A stretch of 64,000 nucleotides of DNA from Mikania micrantha (lineage: Eukaryota > Streptophyta > Magnoliopsida > Asterales > Asteraceae), in NCBI GenBank assembly GCA_009363875.1, contig CM018683.1, positions 44,877,711-44,941,710 of the forward strand, in the 5' to 3' direction. Positions 44,926-55,654 of the stretch are shown here, one piece after another; the stretch's first letter is position 1; each line of letters opens with the position of its first letter. Below the pieces are notes generated by a model, which worked only from the letters and a program-made list of their open reading frames with translations, was not told the DNA's origin and did no database searches. The translations under genes and the position numbers were made by a program.

Positions 44926-46443
44926 ATGTCATCTTCTTCATCAAGTTCTTTCGGTAAGTTCTTGTTCTCTTTCTCTCTCAATTTTTATTTTCTCCGAAAA
45001 TGTCTGGGTCATTTTCTTCCTCTGGCTTCGATTCTTCTAATAACGATTTTACAAACCAAAATATTTTGACTTACAATAGTCAAAATATCTGCGTATTCAA
45101 CGATGACCGTATCGAGTTGATGCGCCTTTCTAAAGTGTTTCATGATAAAACTGTTTTTCATAGCTTATCTAAAAAACTAAAGGCTGATCACGTATCTTCA
45201 TCGTGGGTTTGTTTTCCAGAGTATCCTTTTACTCTAGGTCTGAAATTTCCTTTTCCCAATCTCATTTCTGACTTTTTCTCTACCACCAAACTATGCTTCC
45301 CACAATTGATGCCCATGGGGTGGCGTCTTTTATTCACTCTTCACCAACTGCACCAACATTTTGGTTTAGAAATTGGTATTCCTGAAATTGCTTGAATGTA
45401 CCAACTCAGAACCCATGGTTCTTCGAGATTTGCCCTTCAAAGGAGGAGCAGGGCTCCTATTCTTGTTCCTGGTATCATCTTGAACAAATTTTTCTTTGTA
45501 AAGAGGAGGTCTATCCCTAATGGGGAATTTCTACCCCTCAAATGGGTGGAAAAGGGTAGGACTCTTAGGTTTTTGAGTTAAATTTTAGTATTATTTTCCT
45601 GTTTTATTCATTTTGTTTTTGTTTTGAACAACTCCTAAGTTTGAATCCTTCGCGCTTTGTTGCTAATTGACAAGAAGGATAGAAAGTTCGGAGCCAATCT
45701 CGAAGCTGCTACCCCAATGATTTCAGGTATAACCTTTTTTATTTCTACATATCCTGAATTATTTTCACTTATTCCCGAACATTTCTGATCTTGTTTGCTC
45801 TCTGCAGAATCAACTTTTAATCTTGAAGACCTGAACACTTTCTTCGCTGTTAAGAAAGAAAAACTAGCCATGTTGCCCCTAAATCACGCGCTATGACCAC
45901 TCGTTCTTCTAAAACTGCAAAAAAGCGCAAGGGTGTGGACACTGTCGACCTGGAAAAGCCTTCGGATTTGTCTGTTGCTGATCTTTTGAATAAGGTAAAC
46001 TATTTAATTTTCTTTAAATAATATATTTCTACACATCCTAAATGATCTCTATTTTGTAGGCCTCAGTCAAATATGCTTCTGAAAAGGAGCAATTTGATAA
46101 ACAGATTGAAGACCTTAAGGACCAAAAGAATATCGTCTCTGCTAAAGCCGGCCATTATGAAAAAGAAGTCGCCAAGGTCAAGAAACAGATGAAGGATATG
46201 GAGGCCTCTTACAAGCTCAAATTCAAAGAACACATTGATGGGGCCAAAAACTCCGCTGTCGTAGCCGTCCTAAGGGCCAAAATTCAAATGGCCAATCAGT
46301 CCAAAGCCAGAGGCGCCGACCTGTGGACCAAGGATCTTCGGGAATGGGGCAAGATACTGGTTGAACTGGCTGGAGATAAGGCAGAGGCATCCAACGATGT
46401 GACCAAGGCTGGCGACGCAGGGGAGACAGGCAAGGCAGGCTAG
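44926..46443 (+). pseudogene. Antisense intron-containing gene within Tat B (gypsy-type transposon domain plus coiled coil)
   Basis: Plus-strand gene opposite to pol. A short ATG exon (44926-44953) ends at GTAAGT; a longer ORF starts at 45000 (MSGSFSSSGF). Residues about 55-130 (SSWVCFPEYPFTLGLKFPF, LMPMGWRLLF) look like the plant domain labelled 'putative gypsy type transposon' (PF04195). TGA at 45393 interrupts a frame that continues to 45581. Further exons: about 45645-45729, 45809-45994 (frameshift in an A run, then MTTRSSKTAKKRKG) and 46060-46443, each bounded by GT and AG. The last exon encodes a Lys/Glu-rich coiled coil. The function of such antisense ORFs is not known; a DNA- or RNA-binding accessory role is speculation. 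Confidence 0.65.
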
Positions 46444-46529
46444 GGCGAGGCGACAGGTGCAGGGGCTGGTGAGCCAGAGGTTACGATGGGCGATGATGAC
46501 AAATGTGCTGAGGTCTGAGCCCATCTTTT

Positions 46530-47830
46530 TAATGTTTGTGGTTCTTTTAATCCTGATGTAACTCTTAAACAATAGTTTCTTAGGAAAGTCCCCTGGATAG
46601 GGGTAGACAATATTTTCAAAAATCAAGGTGGAGGGACTATGAGTTTCATGGCGAAGCTGTGATTTTTCTTTTGTGTTTGACAATTTTAGCATATTAAGTG
46701 GAGGGACCATGGTTTCACGGCGAAGCCTGATATGTTAATCTTTTAACTGCTTTTGAATATAATAGTTAGATATTTTGGTTAATGCTTCGGTGTTCTGTAT
46801 AATTGTTTGTTTCTGGAAAATATTCTTGAATATCCCAAGATACCCTCAATTATCTTAGATATCTTGTGCTTATGTAAATTTAATAAATACCAATGTTTTT
46901 TATAGTTTGACTTGATATATAGTTGTTTGTATGTTCAGTACTTAATTTTTTAAATGATTTCTACATAGAATATTTATGTATAAGCTTTCTTGGGTATACT
47001 CAAGAATAACTGAGAATAATCTAATATATCCTTGATTTATTCTGAATTAGATTCAACCATAATATCACATTGAGCATATTAATATTGTATTCAGTTTTGG
47101 ATATATTATTTATTTTAAAGTTTTAAATCCATAATTACTATTATGAATTTTAAGAAATTTTCAAGAATTCATGAACATTTTCAATGATATTTCGGATACT
47201 TCATAATTTGTTCAAGAAAGTACACTCTTTTGTAAGTTTCATAAAGATTAGATTTTAACTATGCATAATTTTTCATAGTTGTATTCCTTAAAATACTTAC
47301 ATATTCTCATTATTTTTATCAAAGAATTTAAGAATGTTTTTTCATAAGTTTAGTCTACATATGATATACTTAGGAATCATTAAGCATAGTTCAAGCTAGA
47401 CTTATCCTAAATCGACTAAGATTTTAACTACATGAATGATAACTTAGACATATGTTTAAGTGTTATTATTTGTTTAGAGTTACCTTAACACACGAAGTAA
47501 CTAGTAATTGTAATTTTCATAAAAATGTGCATAAGACATATAGTATATTCTCGAGTAGGAATAAGTATAATGCACATTATCAAGTATAAGAATATATTTC
47601 TAAATAGGAATATCCAAAAATAAAGAATGTAATGGTATATTAAAATAGTTAAGAAACAAATACCAATTTCCAGAGATAGTAGGTTTAATATGAAGTCTTC
47701 TTTGTTCCTGTCAAAACATCAAAAGAATTTCATACCTGAATATCCCCAAGTATGTTGTAATATTCCTAAGTATCCTTGAAAGTCAGTCCTGCATAAATAA
47801 AGAAACAAGAAAACTTGGGACAAGCCCAAG
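46530..47830 (-). other. 3' untranslated region of Tat B, AT-rich part
   Basis: No ORF. GGAGGGACTATG/GGAGGGACCATG with GGCGAAGC occurs twice (46631, 46693). The rest is AT-rich with repeated AATATTCC/GGAATAT words, which also occur in the LTR. Confidence 0.5.
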
Positions 47831-47978
47831 ATACTGGCGACAAGGCCGATTAAACTGGCGACTAAGGCCGAAAATACTGGCGACTATGGCCGGAACACTG
47901 ACGACTAAGGCTAGAATACTGGCGACTAAGGCCGGAATGCTAGCGACTAAGGCCGGGATACTGGCGACTAGGCCCGGT
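47831..47978. repeat. Seven tandem copies of a 21 bp unit
   Basis: The unit ATACTGGCGACTAAGGCCG plus two bases repeats seven times with substitutions and single-base indels. It lies in the 3' untranslated region of Tat B. It is GC-rich compared with its AT-rich surroundings. Confidence 0.92.
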
Positions 47979-47997
47979 TGTACAGCATGTGAATGCT

Positions 47998-48181
47998 ATA
48001 TTTCGGAGGATCCCTGGTAATAGTCTTCAAAAGTGAAATTTTCAGCCACTCATGCGTGTACTGGTCCCATAGTCTCCAACTATACCAGGATATTTCGAAG
48101 GATCCTTAGTTATAGCCCTTGATAATGAAATTGCCAGCCACTCATGCATGTACTGGTCCCATTATCTCGGACTATAACAGG
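47998..48181. repeat. Two tandem copies of a 92 bp unit
   Basis: Copies start at 47998 and 48090; each contains GGATCC, AATGAAAT or GTGAAATT, and CAGCCACTCATGC. Similarity is about 80% by eye. Confidence 0.9.
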
Positions 48182-48244
48182 ATAAACGTGCGCAACTAGC
48201 GGGGGTGTATGAACCCTAAGTCTTCATGAGAGACAGAAGTCTCT

Positions 48245-48400
48245 TGAGTTTTGATTTCAGGTCAAAACTTTGCAACCAGACATAACGTCTGTGCAGTGGT
48301 CTTCTACACAGTTTTGGTTTCAGGTCAAAACTTTCACAACCAGACATATAGTCTGTGCGGGGTCATCTTCAAGTTCTAATTTCATGTCAGTACTTGGGTT
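48245..48400. repeat. Repeated CAGGTCAAAACTTT segment
   Basis: TTTCAGGTCAAAACTTT followed by CAACCAGACATA and GTCTGTGC occurs twice, about 61 bp apart, with a weaker third start (TTTCATGTCAGTACTT) at about 48379. Confidence 0.75.
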
Positions 48401-48601
48401 AAGAGATAAAGTCTCATCTCTTCTCCTGCTATACCTACAAAACATTAAGATTTTTGCATAGCTAGGAATCATGAATCCTGATGCCCCTCATATGCTTAGG
48501 TAATTAAGAATATACAAGAATATGCAAGAATAAACAGAAATATTTAGAGATATTAGTATAGAGTTTAAGTAATAAACTTTTGTAGTTTGATATAATAAGT
48601 T

Positions 48602-51600
48602 TCATATAAAGTATAACTTAAGATGAATGGCATTCCAAAATCTTGGAAGATGTTCTCCTTCCATGTTGGTTAACTTATACGCCCCTTTTCCAGCTTTGGA
48701 TTCGATCTTATAAGGTCCTTCCTATTTTGGAGCAAGTTTTCCATCAGCTGGATTGGTAGTATTTTGAAAAGTCTTTCTTAAAACCAAATCTCCAATTTGG
48801 AATCTACAAATTCTAATATTCTTATTATAGGATTTGGCTATATTTTGCTGATATGTTGCCATCCTTATCCTTGCAATATCCTTAAGTTCATCAATAATAT
48901 CTAGATCCTCAGATAGTATCTCATTGTTGGATTCTAGAGTTTGTAAACTTGATCTTGTAGTAGGAATAACCATTTCAGTTGGGAGAACGGCTTCAGAACC
49001 ATACACTAATGAGAATGGTGTTTGACCAGTCGCATTTTTTGTAGTTGTTCTATCTGCTCATAGGACAATTGGAAGTTCTTCAGCCCATTTTCCTTTCTTG
49101 GATCCCAACTTTTTCGTAAGGTTATTAATGATAATCTTGTTGCTCAATTCTGCCTGACCATTGGCTTGAGGAGGAATAGGTGTAAAGGTTATCATTTTTA
49201 TGCCCCAGCTTTCACAAAAGTTTGTAGTCCTTTTGCCTATAAACTGAGATCCATTATCACAAGTGATTTCCGTGGGTATCCCAAATCTAGTCAGGATATT
49301 TCTCTTTATGAATGAGATTACTTCTTTCTCTCTAACTTGTACAAAGGCTTCCGCCTCAATCCATTTTGAGAAGTAATCTGTCATAGCAAGGATAAACACC
49401 TTTCCTCCAGGTGCTTTTGGTAACTTACCTACTATATCCATTCCCCACTTCACGAATGGCCATGATGAGACTATTGAATATAAAGGTTCGGCTCGTTGAT
49501 GAAGAATATTACTATGTCTTTGCCAAGCATCACACTTATGGGAATAAGACATTGCATCTCTTCTCATGGTTGGCCAAAAGTATCATGTTCTCAGGATCTT
49601 TGAGGATAATGCTCTACCTCCCGTGTGATTTCCACAATCTCCTTCATGGATATGTTTCATTACTTCCAAACTTTCAGGTTTCTCCAAACACCTTAGGTAT
49701 GGGCCTGCTATTGATTTTTTATATAAGATATCCCGTATGATTGTGCATCTAGATACTTTAAATTTAAAAGCTCTAGGATTTGTTTCTTCATCAGGTATTT
49801 TTCCTGTTTGAAGGTAATTCTTTATAAGGATAGTCCAGAATATTTCATGTGCTTCTAAATGATAAACCTCAGCATTCTTAGGTTCAATATTCCAATCTGT
49901 GTCCTGCATATCTATCATCGGCCTTAAAATATGTAGGATAGGAATATTGATATCCTCAGGGATCCTCAGGGATGATGCTAAGTTTACTAGTGCGTCTGCT
50001 TCGGCATTCTTTTCCCTTGGTACTTGAGTGATATCAAAATTGCTAAAATATCCTGCTATATCCTTAACAATCTCTAAGTATTTTGTAAGTTTATCTCCCT
50101 TAGTTGTGTATGAGCCATTAAATTGATTGGCTATTAGTGAGGAATCGACAAATACATGGAGATTTCTGATGTTCATATCCCTAGCCAATTGAAGTCCTAC
50201 TACTAGGGCTTCGTATTCTGCTTCATTATTAGTTGCTTAAAATTCACAACTAATAGATTGGGCTATTATGTCCCCCTGGGGCGATATTAGTATGATGCCT
50301 ACTCCTGTTCCTCTCATATTCGAGGATCCATCTGTGAACAAAGTCCATTCACTAGTATCTTCATCCAAAAGCTTGATTTCTAAATCTACTTCTGGTTGTA
50401 GATCATTACTAAAATCAGGCACAAAGTCTGCCAATGCTTGTGACTTAATTGTTGTTCTTGGTTCATAGATTAAATCATAAGTGCTGAGTTTTACTGACCA
50501 TTTTTCCATTCTTCCTGATAGCTCAGGTTTTCTCAACACGGATTTAATAGAGTAATTTGTCTTAATGTGTATTCTATGTGTCTCAAAGTAATGCCTAAGT
50601 TTTGTTGAGGCCATGATTAAAGCTAAGATTAGCTTTTCCAGGTGAGAATATCTGGTCTCAGCATCTACCAGGCTCTTACTTACATAGTATACAGGATGTT
50701 GTGATCCGTGATGATCCGTGATGATCCTTAACTAACACAGCACTCACAGTAGTTCGGGATACTGCTAAATACAATGATAGTGGTTCACCATCTTCTGGTC
50801 TCATGAGTAATGGCGGCAAGGATAAATATTCCTTCAAATCCTGTAGCGCCTTCTCATGCTCTTCATCCCACTGTAACTTCTTATTCTTTTTAAGGATATC
50901 GTAGAATCCTTTAAATTTTTCAGAAGATCTTGAGATGAACCTGTTGAGTGCAGCTATCCTTCTGTCAATATCTGCACTTCTTTTATGTTCTTTGGGGCTT
51001 TGATGTTTTGGATAGCTTGAATTTGTTCTGGGCTGGCCTCTATTCCTCTTTTAGTGACCATATATCCCAAGAACTTTTCGGATCTTACCCCAAAATGACA
51101 CTTAGATGGATTGAGCTTCATATTGTAGTGGTCCAGGATATCGAAAGATTCCTGAAGATCTTAAAGGTAATTTTCAGTGATCTTTGATTTGACCACCATG
51201 TCATCAATATACACTTCCATAGTGTCCCCCACTTTGTCTTTAAACATCATATTGACAAGTCTTTGGTATGTAGCTCAAGTTTTCTTTAGGCCAAATGGCA
51301 TTGCTGTATAGCAATATATTTCATGAAAGTTAACATTTCATGTCCTGCTGTTGCATCTACCATGGAGTCTATATGTGGTAATGGAAAGGGGTCCTTAGGA
51401 CAAGCTTTGTTAAGATCTTTGTAATCCACACAAACTCTCCACTTTCCATTCTTCTTTTGAACCACGACTACATTTGCTAGCCACCTTGGAAATTTCACCT
51501 CTTGCTTTGAGGATCTTCTCTACTTCCTCTTAGATGATTAGGTTTCTTTTGGGTGCAAACTTCCTTCTTTTTTGGTGGACAGGCTTTATATTCCTATCTA

Positions 51601-52157
51601 TTCCTAACTTATGTGTGATCACATCTGAGGATATTCCTGTCATATCCTCATGTTTCCATACGAAAGTGGAAACTCTTGACTTCAGAAAAGAAATCAGTTT
51701 CCCTTCAATATCCTTAGGGATATTAGTTCCTATAAGGACTTTGATCTCAGGATCATCGGGGTTTAGGAGTACTTCCTTCTCTCTATATTCCTGAGTATCC
51801 CTAAGGTCGCACTTTGATTGCTATGCTGATGAAGGTCTGGTTGTTGCCTTCATCGAAGATGAATAGCACTCCTAGGCTTCCTGTTGATCACTATTGATCT
51901 TCACTACTCCCCATGGTGTTGGCAACTTGACACACTGATGATAGGTCGAGGGGACATCTTTGATATCATGTATCCAAAGTCTACCTAGTATAATATTATA
52001 ACAAGATAGGGAATCTATAATACAAAAACGTTGCATAGAGTTTACCCCCTCGATGTATACCGGTAGTTTGATCTCTCCAACAGTGGCTTTAGCTTCACCA
52101 CTGAATCCAACCAGGATAAGAGATTTGGTAGTTATCTCTGATTCAAGGATTTCAGGT
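48602..52157 (-). pseudogene. pol: pol of Tat B (PR-RT-RH-aRH-IN)
   Basis: Reading from high to low coordinates: protease-type YNIILGRLWIHDI (about 51980-51940); RT with KNGKWRVCVDYKDLNKACP (51455-51400) and YIDDM (51211-51197); tail of the first RNase H; a second RNase H with WTLFTDGSS (about 50345-50320), TNNEAEYEAL and VFVDSSLI; integrase zinc region with HKCDAW, MDIVG, CDNGSQF and NGQAELSN. A C-terminal segment YGSEAVLPTEM and FQIGDLVLRK ends at TGA 48604-48602. Breaks include a deletion/frameshift after AGHEML in RT, TAA in place of a sense codon between CEF and ATNNEAEY (50239), a stop near 49575 and TAG near 48719. Dead, but unusually complete in order. Confidence 0.88.
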
Positions 52158-55100
52158 AAATTTCAACTCTTACATTCTTTACATTTCACATTCATACTTG
52201 TTGCATTTCATTTAATTATGTTTAATTAGATGAGTTGAACACAAACAACTACGAAACGATAGTTTGAGGAACTATCGAATCGTACATTGCACATTGGTTT
52301 TGGAAATCAAGTGTGGCAAACACAACACTAACACAAAACAATAATTTGGGGAATTATTGAATTGTGCATTACACGTTGATTAGGATTAATCAAGCGTGCA
52401 AACACTTCGTTAGACACGTACACAAACGATCACCGATAACTCGAGAAATTACCGAAACACACACGAGTCTCACGAACGTTGGTGAACGTCACAACAATTT
52501 AAACAAGAAAACACCTCACGAGTCAATTACGGCTAATAGTCGATAATTGGAGTTCCGATGATGCTAAAACAACGTATTACAGTCGAGAAACAAGGAGAAA
52601 CGGACCGAAAGCATGAAAACTGGTTATTGGGCCTCTCAGATGAGCCAGGCGGTACGCCTGAGCCCAAACCCCGACCCGGGGTGTTGCGCGTGGAAGGGAG
52701 AAGGAGCGTCCCTTGACCGCTGGCTCGCGCGGTACGCCTAGGTGCCAGTGCACCTCGTCAGGCGATGCGCCTGGGGTCAGATTCGCAGATTTTTATTTTT
52801 AAAACCCTAAAACACATCATTACCTCTACACACTCATTTTAACTTATCCCACACTCAACCTCTCGGCCATTTCTCTTCCCAAACAGCTGATGCACTTTGA
52901 TTTGACCCTTGGCAAGCCATTGAAGACCTCCATTGAAGCTTGGAAGCTTGAGAACCACCTAGAACTTGAAGAAGAAGTAGAAGGTTGTAGCTTGAACACC
53001 ACCACTAGCCTCTCGTTTCCATCAAACCCAACAAATCCAGGAGGTTTAGAGGCTGATTTCTGCATCATCTCAGGGATTTGGAGGCATTAGAAGGTAGTCC
53101 TAGCATCTTTGTGACCTAAAAACACCATTTCACACACATGCAAGCTTCAAAACACACATGCAAGCTCTCTAGCCTTGCATGCACGAATTTTGTGATGTTT
53201 GAATCTGGGTTTGTTGATATAAATGTGTTTCTTGATGATCTATGCTGTTATTATAAGGATTTATGACGATCCATGATGATGTGAGTCATTAAAATGTGTG
53301 ATTTGGTCATGACATGATGAAATAATTCCATGCATGTATGATCCAAGGCATTCTAGATGATTTTGATTGTGTAGAAATGATTATTGATAATGTATAAGTG
53401 ATTTTGCAAGATTAGATCATGATTCTTGTGGATAAAATGGGAATATGTAGCAAACTTACTATTTTTAGTAACTTTTTAGTTACAAGTTGATGATTTGATG
53501 AATATGATGAACATGCATGTATGTTACTATGTTGTTTGATGGATAATATGATGATTAGACGCTTAGGAATATAATTTGGATGTTGAATATGGTCATTTTT
53601 AACAAAGTTACTAAATATAGTAACTTTTGTGGACCAAATGTTGTTAAGTGATGATTTGGGCTATGTTTGTATGTTCAAATGATGATTAATGGTTTATTAT
53701 GATGATCTATGGTATGAAAAATGGATTAGAATGGTTTAGGATAATCATTTGTATGTAAATGGCCATAGTTACTATTTATAGTAACTTTATTTTGCAAACT
53801 ATCAACTTATGAATGTTTTGTATGAATCGGACATGCTAAGTGACTTATGAGACTTCATATGATGACGTGTTATATGTTAACATGATCACGTAGGACTAAC
53901 GAGCATACTAGAACTATAAAATTGATGTGCTGTGTGAAACTAGCCATAAATGGAAACTTACTATAAACAGTAAGTTGTCCATAGACGCGACTTGCGCGTT
54001 TTGCACACGACGAGCGCTTACACGATTGCAACTCGAGTCACAACCGTCACATGGTTCACCAACGGGTCGTTGACTTGACACGGTCAAACACGGTCAATAT
54101 GGACCAACATGAGAAATCATGGTCATTATGTACCAACACGGACAAACATGAACAACCAAGGGTTATGGAGCACAAACACGAGCACTAACACGAACACGAG
54201 CACGGTCACTTACACAAACTCACGTATGGTATACGATATAGGTTGCCGGTGACCGACACGCTTACTATTCAAGGAGCTTACGCATACTTCCATTCATATT
54301 ACTAAGGTGAGTTCACGGCCCCTTTTTACATTTTCTACCTTTGGGGGAGAAAACATTGCATACAACTATTTTTGAACAACATACACTCTTTTGGTTACAT
54401 TTGTACATGCTAATATCGTATATGCATATGTGTGGCATTCATCCACAAAATTGATAAGTCCTCATTAAACACACCTCGAACCGTAAATAGCGCGTTGCGC
54501 TTAGCGTGGTAATTCTGAATAGTATTATTTGGGCCTGACAAGCCCCACTGTTGCGCGCCATACGGCCACCCCAACTGGAGGTCGGAGCAGTGCAAAATTG
54601 ACCAAACAACATTGCCATATCTTGGATGGATATGGTGGGAGGCAGCATGTTAGCTTCGGTTGCGAACCCGCATATGGTATAACTCATATTGACTAGCTAT
54701 CAATGGATATTGCATTGTAATGAAATGTAGACCTGCTTAACATTTACTTTAAACATTTGATGTTTATTGCTGACATAAAACCTGTGCTCTCACCAACCTT
54801 TGTGTTGACCCTTTACTCGCACGTTTTCTCAGGTAACTAAGGCACGCGCACAAGGAATAGGATGCTAGGCTGGAGTCGCATGCATCTGTTTAAGTGTCTT
54901 AGTTTATTAAACATCGTTATCATTTGGTTGTGTTATTTATGTATTGTCAAACTACTTTAATCGCTTCCGCAACTATTATTACCTATCACTTTGAAAACTG
55001 TTTAGTTAACGCTTCCGCAACTGTTCAACTATATATGTTTGATATTATCAACTTTACTTCCGCAAATCTGATTTTACAAAACTGATTTATCCAAATAATT

Positions 55101-55168
55101 GGATGTACGTAAGAAATTGGACATATAGGTCTCGCAACGTTGTGTGACCGGAGACTGCGATCCTGACA
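52158..55168 (+). repeat. Chromovirus-type LTR, 5' end truncated
   Basis: It abuts the broken Tat B protease. It has a U3-like part, a GGCG/CGCC palindrome cluster, a 66-codon ORF in the leader (52890-53090, probably not a gene), the GTGAGTTCACGGCCCC motif (about 54301), GTGCTCTCACCAACC (54783) and an end CCTGACA (55162-55168). Repeated TTACTA...TAGTAAC words lie at 53455-53970. No target duplication was found. Confidence 0.55.
52636..52785. repeat. GGCG-N-CGCC palindrome cluster
   Basis: CAGGCGGTACGCCTGAG, CGCGCGGTACGCCTAGG and CAGGCGATGCGCCTGG occur within 150 bp, in an otherwise AT-rich LTR. Confidence 0.75.
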
Positions 55169-55608
55169 ATCAGGTACGGCTTCCTCTGTAAACAGTTGGG
55201 GATACTTGGAAAGACGTAGTCCGTTTTGGGAAGAAAGGCAAGTTAGCACCACAATACGTAGGACCGTTCGAGATCATTGAATGTATTGGTTCTGTGACGT
55301 ATAGACTGAGACTACCGAATGAACTCAGTGGGGTGCATGACGTGTTTCACGTTTCAAACTTGAAGAAATGTCTTGCTGACGAATCACTCGTTATACCGAT
55401 CGAAGAAATTCAAGTGGACGAGCAATTACACTTTATCGAAGAACCTTTGGAGATTATGGATCGGAAAGTTAAACAACTAAGGCAAAGCCGTATTCCGATT
55501 GTCAAGGTTCGACGGAATTCAAAGCGCAGACCTGAGTTTACTTGGGAACGCGAAGATCACATGAAGTCCAAGTATCCCCAACTGTTTACAGAGGAAGCCA
55601 TACCTGAT
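55169..55608. repeat. Inverted repeat, 42 bp arms, around a pol fragment
   Basis: Arms 55169-55210 and 55567-55608 are reverse complements with one mismatch; the spacer is 356 bp. The left arm is an inverted copy of the very end of the pol coding region (KYPQLFTEEAVPD on the minus strand) joined to plus-strand integrase. Confidence 0.93.
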
Positions 55609-55620
55609 AACAGTTCTTAA
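55206..55620 (+). pseudogene. Integrase C-terminus and chromodomain of a Tekay-like chromovirus
   Basis: Only the last about 135 residues of pol are present. They include the GPF/Y module (LAPQYVGPFEII, VTYRLRLP, VHDVFHVSNLKKC) and a chromodomain of the chromovirus type (EIMDRKVKQLRQSRIPIVKV, FTWEREDHMKSKYP), ending at TAA 55618-55620. The chromodomain steers integration to chromatin marks. Upstream pol is replaced by the inverted arm, so the copy is a fragment. Its polypurine tract and 3' LTR follow. Confidence 0.85.
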
Positions 55621-55643
55621 ATTTCAGGACGAAATTTCTCTAA

Positions 55644-55654
55644 CAAGGGGAGAC
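55644..55654 (+). other. Polypurine tract of the chromovirus fragment
   Basis: CAAGGGGAGAC lies between the pol stop and an LTR starting TGTAACATC. Confidence 0.8.

Larger units (their letters stand above)
43983..52157 (-). mobile_element. Tat B: 5'-truncated Tat/Ogre-type gypsy element with antisense gene
   Basis: On the minus strand the order is protease, reverse transcriptase, RNase H, second (archaeal-type) RNase H, integrase, a long 3' untranslated region with tandem repeats, an opposite-strand gene, polypurine tract and 3' LTR. The 5' LTR and gag are missing; the break is at about 52157 against a chromovirus LTR. The double RNase H and the antisense ORF are features reported for the Tat lineage. 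Several stops make pol non-functional. Confidence 0.85.

Noticed and set aside
47831..47978. CRISPR-like array
   Set aside because: The 21 bp units are directly contiguous with no unique spacers, and the context is a plant retrotransposon.
52844..53090. Overlapping ORFs on both strands as a small gene
   Set aside because: They lie in the leader part of a chromovirus LTR without promoter-distance or motif support.
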